Origin: CAYSRJ01 sp964525675
Lineage (GTDB): Bacteria > Spirochaetota > B62-G9 > DRHN01
Assembly: GCA_964525675.1 (NCBI GenBank)
Contig: CAZGJW010000132.1
Location: 1-8,524, forward strand
DNA length: 8,524 nt
Direction: 5' to 3'
Positions 4,184-8,524 of the stretch are shown here, piece after piece (position 1 is the stretch's first letter; every line of letters begins with the position of its first letter). The position numbers were made by a program, and so were the translations under genes. The notes below the pieces were generated by a model, which worked only from the letters and a program-made list of their open reading frames with translations, did no database searches and was not told the origin of the DNA.

Positions 4184-6526
4184 TCAGGAAACCGTTATCG
4201 GTGTATACCGGTCGTCATACACATCGATTACCCTCTTGCCCTCAACAGTCTCCTTTATGCTCCGTGCGATGCGGTCGGGACCCGGCATGTTCTCCACTTC
4301 AAGCGGGTATGCCATCGGCGGGGTAACGTCGTACCCTGAGATAATGCGAACAGGCAGTTTCATGCTGTCGAAGCAGCGCACCGAGGTCTCGTGGGAGATG
4401 TGGCTCGCAAAACTTCCCGTATAGGGCGCCTGCACCACGATTGCGGCACGGCCGGTCTTTTTTACCGAATTGCTGATAGTCTCGATATCGAGCGGCACGA
4501 GGGTGCGGGGATCAACTATCTCTACGCGAATGCCCTCCTCCTCTTCGAGCTTTTCAGCTGCCCTGAGCGTCCTGCTCACCATGTTTGAATATGCAACAAC
4601 CGTAATGTCGCTTCCCTCCCTCACCAGGCGCGCCTTCCCGAAGGGTATGGTGTAGTCTTCATCCGGGGGAACGACGGCTTTTTCGAGGTATACCATCTGG
4701 TGCTCTATAAAAAAGACCGGGTTGTCGTCGCGTATCGCGGTCTTTAGCAGGCCCTTCATGTCGTACGCGTTGGACGGCGCTGCAACCTTGATACCGGGAA
4801 ACATGGCGATCACCGCCTCCAGGCTCTGCGAGTGCTGTCCGGCGTACCCCTTGCCGCCGCCTATCGTCGCCCGTATGGTGAGAGGAACTGTGTACTGGCC
4901 GCCGAACATAAACCTCGCCTTCGCGGCCTGATTTCCGACCTGGTCCATGGCCTGCAGGACAAAATCTATATACATGAGCTCCACCACAGGCCGCAGGCCC
5001 GCCATGGCGGCGCCCACTCCGGTGCCAATGATCGCGGATTCGGATATCGCGGTGTTGAACACCCTCTTTCTGCCAAATATATCAAGCAGACCGTAGGTGG
5101 CGCTGTAGGCCCCCCCCTGTTCGGCAACATCCTCACCCCACACCACGACCCGCCTGTCCCGAATCATCTCTTCGGTAAGCGTTTCGACCACCGCATGCCG
5201 CGCTAAAATCCTGCCCTCACTATCCCGCGGAATGCGCCGTGGCTTTTTGAGCAGGTTCAGGGTTTTATACTCATCGTCTATTCCCTCCGAGCTGCTTTTT
5301 GCATACACGCCGAAGTAGATATCGCGTATGTCAGGGTCTTTGCTTTTTGCAGCCGCGACCGTGACCTTTTCTATAAGCCGGCGCGCGGATTCCCACTCCT
5401 GCTCAGCACCTTCCTCGGTGAGGATGCCGCTTTTTAAAAGTTCATCGGTAAACCAATCTACCGGATCATGCGCTCGCCACGCCTTCTTTTCCGTATCTGT
5501 CCTGTAGGCCGTGCCCTTGTCCTTGAAGTTGTGCCCCCAGTGACGGTAGGTGTTCGCCTCGAGGAGCACCGGCCCTTCACCCTTCAGGCAGAGCTCGCGG
5601 GCGCGCTTCATGGCCTCTCGAACGGCGAGCACATTGTTTCCGCATATCGTTTCGGCATGCATGTTCTTCGCATTGTACCCGGCGCCACGCTGAGATAAAA
5701 ACTCGATACCGGTCACCTCTCCCTTCTGCTGACCCGTATACCCGTACTGGTTGTTTTCGATGAAGTACACGACCGGAAGCCCGTGATCAAACTGCGCCAT
5801 GGCCGCAAAGTTCATGGATTCATGGGCGATACCGTTGTTCATGGACCCGTCTCCAACACAGCAGACCACGATGCGCTCCTCCTGTTGAAGATTAACGGCA
5901 AGCGCAGCTCCGGTCGCTATACCCATGCTGCCCCCCACGATGGCATTGGCTCCCAGGTTGCCGACGGAAAAGTCGGCTATGTGCATCCCGCCTCCCCGCC
6001 CCCTGCAGTAGCCCGCCTCCTTGCCCAGCAACTCCGCCATGGTACGGTAGAGGTGGTACTCCAGCGCAGCCTGGAACGTGCTGTCGTATTTATCAATCGG
6101 AAACTCGTTTTTCGAAGCAGTACTGAGAAACAGTTTCAACGACGCTTCATCCATCTGATAAAGGGCAAAATAGCCCTTGTTGATACAGTGCCCGTGCCCC
6201 CTGTGCGTGCTCGTTATGTAGTCTTTGATTGAAAGCACGCTCATCGCTCCCGCTGCAGAGGCCTCCTGCCCCACACTCAGATGCGTCGTCCCCCTGAACT
6301 CATACCCCTCGACTGGAACAAATCTCTTGTTGTCCAGGTCGCGCACCATGTACTCGAAGTTTCTCTGCAAGAGCATACCCCGGTACACCCGAAGCGCCTC
6401 ATCCTCTGTGATGATGCCTTTTTCAAGCTCCTCGCTCAGAGAGGGCCGGTTTGCAAACACCGGGATATCTGGAAACGATATCTTCGTTTCGCGGTCTTCA
6501 CAGGGCAGTACATCGATACTTTTCAT
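4184..6526 (-). CDS. 2-oxoacid dehydrogenase E1, fused alpha-beta chains (TPP-dependent)
   Basis: This 780-residue protein joins the E1 alpha and beta subunits in one chain. E1 decarboxylates a 2-oxoacid and passes the acyl group to lipoyl-E2; related enzymes act on pyruvate, branched-chain oxoacids or acetoin. The alpha part (about 45-400) has T-H-R-G-H-G-H (107-113), G-R-G-G-G-M-H (176-182), the TPP motif G-D-G-S-M-N-N (225-231) with I-E-N-N (256-259), and a loop matching the E1-alpha active-site loop (327-342). After a linker (about 405-437), the beta part has G-E-D-V (464-467), the TPP-activating E496 in I-S-E-S, and H565 in G-Q-H-S-Q. All key residues are intact. The ATG has AGAGGAG (6533-6539) 6 nt upstream. 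No E2 or E3 gene lies in the window, so its substrate and partner are unknown. It lies downstream of the transaldolase-like gene on the same strand, separated by 293 bp. Confidence 0.93.
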   Translation of the reverse strand: MKSIDVLPCEDRETKISFPDIPVFANRPSLSEELEKGIITEDEALRVYRGMLLQRNFEYMVRDLDNKRFVPVEGYEFRGTTHLSVGQEASAAGAMSVLSIKDYITSTHRGHGHCINKGYFALYQMDEASLKLFLSTASKNEFPIDKYDSTFQAALEYHLYRTMAELLGKEAGYCRGRGGGMHIADFSVGNLGANAIVGGSMGIATGAALAVNLQQEERIVVCCVGDGSMNNGIAHESMNFAAMAQFDHGLPVVYFIENNQYGYTGQQKGEVTGIEFLSQRGAGYNAKNMHAETICGNNVLAVREAMKRARELCLKGEGPVLLEANTYRHWGHNFKDKGTAYRTDTEKKAWRAHDPVDWFTDELLKSGILTEEGAEQEWESARRLIEKVTVAAAKSKDPDIRDIYFGVYAKSSSEGIDDEYKTLNLLKKPRRIPRDSEGRILARHAVVETLTEEMIRDRRVVVWGEDVAEQGGAYSATYGLLDIFGRKRVFNTAISESAIIGTGVGAAMAGLRPVVELMYIDFVLQAMDQVGNQAAKARFMFGGQYTVPLTIRATIGGGKGYAGQHSQSLEAVIAMFPGIKVAAPSNAYDMKGLLKTAIRDDNPVFFIEHQMVYLEKAVVPPDEDYTIPFGKARLVREGSDITVVAYSNMVSRTLRAAEKLEEEEGIRVEIVDPRTLVPLDIETISNSVKKTGRAAIVVQAPYTGSFASHISHETSVRCFDSMKLPVRIISGYDVTPPMAYPLEVENMPGPDRIARSIKETVEGKRVIDVYDDRYTPITVS

Positions 6527-6598
6527 GAACTTCTCCTCTGTAGGTATTTGATCCTGAGTAATCTAAATAATTTTAAAATGCAAGGGTAATAAAATTCC

Positions 6599-6624
6599 CG
6601 AATAAATCCTGCGAATAAATCTTG
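6599..6624. repeat. Tandem 13-bp direct repeat upstream of E1 gene
   Basis: CGAATAAATCCTG (6599-6611) is followed without a gap by CGAATAAATCTTG (6612-6624), with one mismatch. It lies about 75-100 bp upstream of the E1 start codon. Paired direct repeats in this position can be activator or response-regulator sites, but no specific regulator can be named. Confidence 0.5.
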
Positions 6625-6704
6625 AATGATTATTTAATCGACTTATTGACCTTATCTTAATAAGTAATGGATTGTTTGTTCTCTAGAGCTGTTAATAGAA
6701 TATA

Positions 6705-6714
6705 ACGTTAACGT
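6705..6714. promoter_or_regulatory. 10-bp palindrome ACGTTAACGT
   Basis: This is a perfect self-complementary decamer in the AT-rich E1 upstream spacer, about 180 bp from the start codon. It may be an operator half-site arrangement. It is short enough to occur by chance, and there is no second copy nearby. Confidence 0.25.
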
Positions 6715-6764
6715 ACAAACTTATAAATTCAATGTTCTTTAACCAATCAATTCAGAGACTTACT

Positions 6765-6797
6765 CCATATATAAAAATATGGTTTTACAGTTAAAAC
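6765..6797 (-). terminator. Possible weak terminator after the transaldolase-like gene
   Basis: Read on the minus strand, GTTTTA and TAAAAC flank a 4-nt loop (6782-6797). They are followed by a T-rich stretch that can itself fold as CCATAT/ATATGG (6765-6782). Both stems are short and AT-rich, so termination would be inefficient and readthrough to the E1 gene is possible. Confidence 0.3.
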
Positions 6798-6819
6798 ACC
6801 CAGCATTTACTGTTTGCAT

Positions 6820-8061
6820 TCACACGGCTGCCTGCACCTTCGGTTTAATATCGGCGTTTCTGAGCGCCTCTTCGACAAAGCTTTCCATCTCGTTCGTTGC
6901 ATTACTGAACTGTGTGGCGGTTGCCACTGTGGATGGATGCTTATTGAACTGCAGCGGCTCGAGACCATCGGGTTCGTACCCTTCTCTGAAAAACTTGAAT
7001 TTGTTCAGTTTTTCAAGCACTTCATCCGGCACAGGCTCCTTCCATGCTTCGGGGTCGAACTCGATATCGTAGCAGTACTCGTCGACTATGTTGATGTACT
7101 TCCCGGGACAGGTATAGACCAGGTCGGCACCTGCAAGCTTTTCGAAATGCCATACCTGCATCTTTCCATCCACAACAGGGCCACCCCTCATCGACGCCAC
7201 CAGCATCTTGCTCGGATAATTCCCGTCAATTAGAAAGTGTATCGCCCTCTTCAGAATCGCTATCGACGACCAGCGCAGTTCAGCTTCGCTCAGCTCGATG
7301 CCCAGCTTTTCCTGCTCCTTCTTGAAATCCCCGAGCTCTTCGTACCGCGCTGACATGGTCGTGATAACGCTTCGCCACATTGACAAATCAACATTGTTCT
7401 TCTTCGCTTCCTTAAGCCCATCCTTTACCGCATTCGCAACAGCAACAAACTGCGGCATCACAAAGGCAAGGGTTGCATTGGTCGGGATCCCTCTCGATGT
7501 TAAAAACTTGATCACCCGCACACCTTCCGCAGTCGCGGGTATCTTAATCATAATATTCGAACCAACTCCGGAAATCTCGAGAGCCTGCTTCTTCATCGCT
7601 TCTTCGTCTTCGTAATCCCTCGGATCGACCTGCCCGCTCAGATATCCGTACTGAAACCCGGACCGGTTGAACACGCCCAGGTACTTCTCCGCACCCCGCT
7701 TCACTATCTCACGGTACATCATCCACCAGATGTCATGCGCTGAAGCATAAGGATGCATCCTCTTCTGCTCGATCGCCCACTCCCGCCAGAATCCAGGATC
7801 ATCCTTCACCGCAGCCCAGCTCAACGGCGGGTTTGTGGTTACACCCCTGAAAAGCTGTTCCATCGGCTTATCGGAAATGTAGTAACGTGCATGCCACTCC
7901 TTTATTTCAGCCTTCCGTTCGGGCAGCGCTTCGGCTATCGTTTTTTCCGACCAGCTGTTGAATACAAGCGGTGAGGAATCCCACCAGATCTCACTGGTCT
8001 CACAGGTTTCATTAAACCGCTCCATCGGACTCTTCTTTGCAGGATTTTTAATTCCTAACAT
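6820..8061 (-). CDS. Transaldolase-family protein
   Basis: This 413-residue protein is predicted to be a class I aldolase of the transaldolase fold, which transfers dihydroxyacetone units through a lysine Schiff base. Visible motifs are G-V-T-T-N-P (73-78), S-G-Q-V-D-P-R (142-148), the Schiff-base lysine K173 in I-M-I-K-I-P-A-T, and T-N-A-T-L-A-F after the next helix (194-200). Later parts are less familiar. It is longer than typical transaldolases (about 215-320 residues), with a Trp-rich insertion around 80-115 and an extended N-terminus and C-terminus, so it may act on an unusual sugar phosphate or as a different aldolase. I chose the ATG at 8059-8061, with GGAGGG (8071-8076) 9 nt upstream; an in-frame TTG at 8082 would put that ribosome binding site inside the gene. 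The VOC gene ends 29 bp upstream on the same strand, which suggests co-transcription. Confidence 0.85.
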   Translation of the reverse strand: MLGIKNPAKKSPMERFNETCETSEIWWDSSPLVFNSWSEKTIAEALPERKAEIKEWHARYYISDKPMEQLFRGVTTNPPLSWAAVKDDPGFWREWAIEQKRMHPYASAHDIWWMMYREIVKRGAEKYLGVFNRSGFQYGYLSGQVDPRDYEDEEAMKKQALEISGVGSNIMIKIPATAEGVRVIKFLTSRGIPTNATLAFVMPQFVAVANAVKDGLKEAKKNNVDLSMWRSVITTMSARYEELGDFKKEQEKLGIELSEAELRWSSIAILKRAIHFLIDGNYPSKMLVASMRGGPVVDGKMQVWHFEKLAGADLVYTCPGKYINIVDEYCYDIEFDPEAWKEPVPDEVLEKLNKFKFFREGYEPDGLEPLQFNKHPSTVATATQFSNATNEMESFVEEALRNADIKPKVQAAV

Positions 8062-8090
8062 AATAAACAACCCTCCATACAATACATTCC

Positions 8091-8522
8091 TTATAGCTTT
8101 TCTTCATACAATTCTATGATTACATTATCGGGCCCTTTGAAATAGCATATTTTCGGACCATTTTGTCTTGTAACTGTTGGCGGTGAATTAAACTCATAGC
8201 CGATTGATTTAATTCTTTCATACTCATGATCAATATCAGTAACAACGAATGAGATATGAATCAAACCAGGAACTGTCTGATCAGGATAACCAATTCCATT
8301 TCTACGTTTTTTACCGTAATCCAGGAGTTCAATTTTGAGTGATCCTTTTTTCACAACACATATTTTTAATTCAACATCATCCACATTCACAACTTCGCTG
8401 ATTTCAACTCCTTTATGATATGTATAGTATTCAATCTCCATTCCCATGACTTCGGTATAGAATTGTACAGTTTTCTCAAGATCTATTACACTCACGCCCA
8501 CATGATTAAGATTTCCTATCAT
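8091..8522 (-). CDS. VOC (glyoxalase/epimerase-type) metalloprotein
   Basis: This 143-residue protein is built of two beta-alpha-beta-beta-beta modules, the vicinal-oxygen-chelate fold. Likely metal ligands appear in the family pattern H7 (N-H-V-G-V-S-V), E65 (K-I-E-L-L), H89 (I-H-I-S-F) and E138 (I-I-E-L-Y). Relatives include methylmalonyl-CoA epimerase, glyoxalase I and ring-cleavage dioxygenases. The overall length and the opening L-N-H-V-G-V-S-V-I-D-L-E-K best suit a lactoylglutathione lyase or epimerase-like member, but the substrate is unknown. The ATG lies 2 bases from the window edge, so its ribosome binding site and any further upstream start cannot be checked. It runs with the transaldolase-like gene 29 bp downstream. 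Two sampled 60-base blocks inside it (8101-8220) are about one third G+C, against more than half in a sampled block of the E1 gene, which may mean a different origin. Confidence 0.85.
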   Translation of the reverse strand: MIGNLNHVGVSVIDLEKTVQFYTEVMGMEIEYYTYHKGVEISEVVNVDDVELKICVVKKGSLKIELLDYGKKRRNGIGYPDQTVPGLIHISFVVTDIDHEYERIKSIGYEFNSPPTVTRQNGPKICYFKGPDNVIIELYEEKL

Positions 8523-8524
8523 AA

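Larger units (their letters stand above)
6527..6819. other. AT-rich spacer between transaldolase-like and E1 genes
   Basis: This spacer is much more AT-rich than the genes on either side. It holds an exact tandem 13-mer pair (6599-6624), the palindrome ACGTTAACGT (6705-6714) and two overlapping hairpins (6765-6797). A weak minus-strand promoter candidate, TTGATT with TATAAG at 19-bp spacing, is centred near 6735; the spacing is too long for confidence. No coding frame was recognised. It probably carries the control region of the E1 gene. Confidence 0.5.

Noticed and set aside
5783..6232. 149-codon open frame on the plus strand
   Set aside because: It lies wholly antisense to the E1 alpha domain, where active-site motifs are conserved. 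It has no ribosome binding site or recognisable motif, and G+C-rich codons readily leave such frames open.
6814..7233. 139-codon open frame on the plus strand
   Set aside because: It is antisense to the C-terminal part of the transaldolase-like gene, and its sequence resembles no protein family I recognise.

Overview
This is bacterial DNA. It carries ribosomal protein S6, an SSB with the bacterial acidic C-terminal tip, and a TRAM/iron-sulfur rRNA methyltransferase. The phylum cannot be fixed from the window. The SSB and S6 look loosely like those of spirochaetes or anaerobic Desulfobacterota/Nitrospirota-type bacteria, but that is only an impression. Base composition is mixed: the large E1 gene is G+C-rich, while the last gene and the spacer at 6527-6819 are clearly AT-rich.

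Left part (1-2356, all on the minus strand): the transcription order is RNA m5U methyltransferase (2356->1202), rpsF (1105->827), then ssb (490->11), presumably followed by rpsR outside the window. rpsF has a near-consensus promoter, a hairpin resembling the S6:S18 autoregulatory leader, and a TTG start at the canonical M-R-R-Y terminus. ssb is preceded by a perfect 26-bp palindrome that overlaps both its likely -10 box and its Shine-Dalgarno sequence. A roughly 165-bp repeat of two hairpin units occurs twice in the same orientation, once between rpsF and ssb and once in the probable leader of the methyltransferase gene.

Middle (2769-4019, plus strand): one gene fuses an N-terminal soluble HAD (SerB-like) phosphatase to a C-terminal multi-pass membrane domain of the dolichol/phytol kinase type. 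It is divergent from the methyltransferase gene and convergent with the E1 gene.

Right part (4184-8522, all on the minus strand): a VOC-fold metalloprotein (8522->8091) is followed after 29 bp by a transaldolase-family enzyme (8061->6820). After an AT-rich 293-bp spacer comes a single-chain alpha-beta fusion of a thiamine-diphosphate 2-oxoacid dehydrogenase E1 (6526->4184). No E2 or E3 gene lies in the window. The three genes may form a small carbon-metabolism module, but their common substrate cannot be read from the sequence.

The most unusual items are the two-copy hairpin repeat placed in transcribed leaders, the ssb palindrome, the phosphatase-lipid kinase fusion, and the VOC/transaldolase/E1 neighbourhood.
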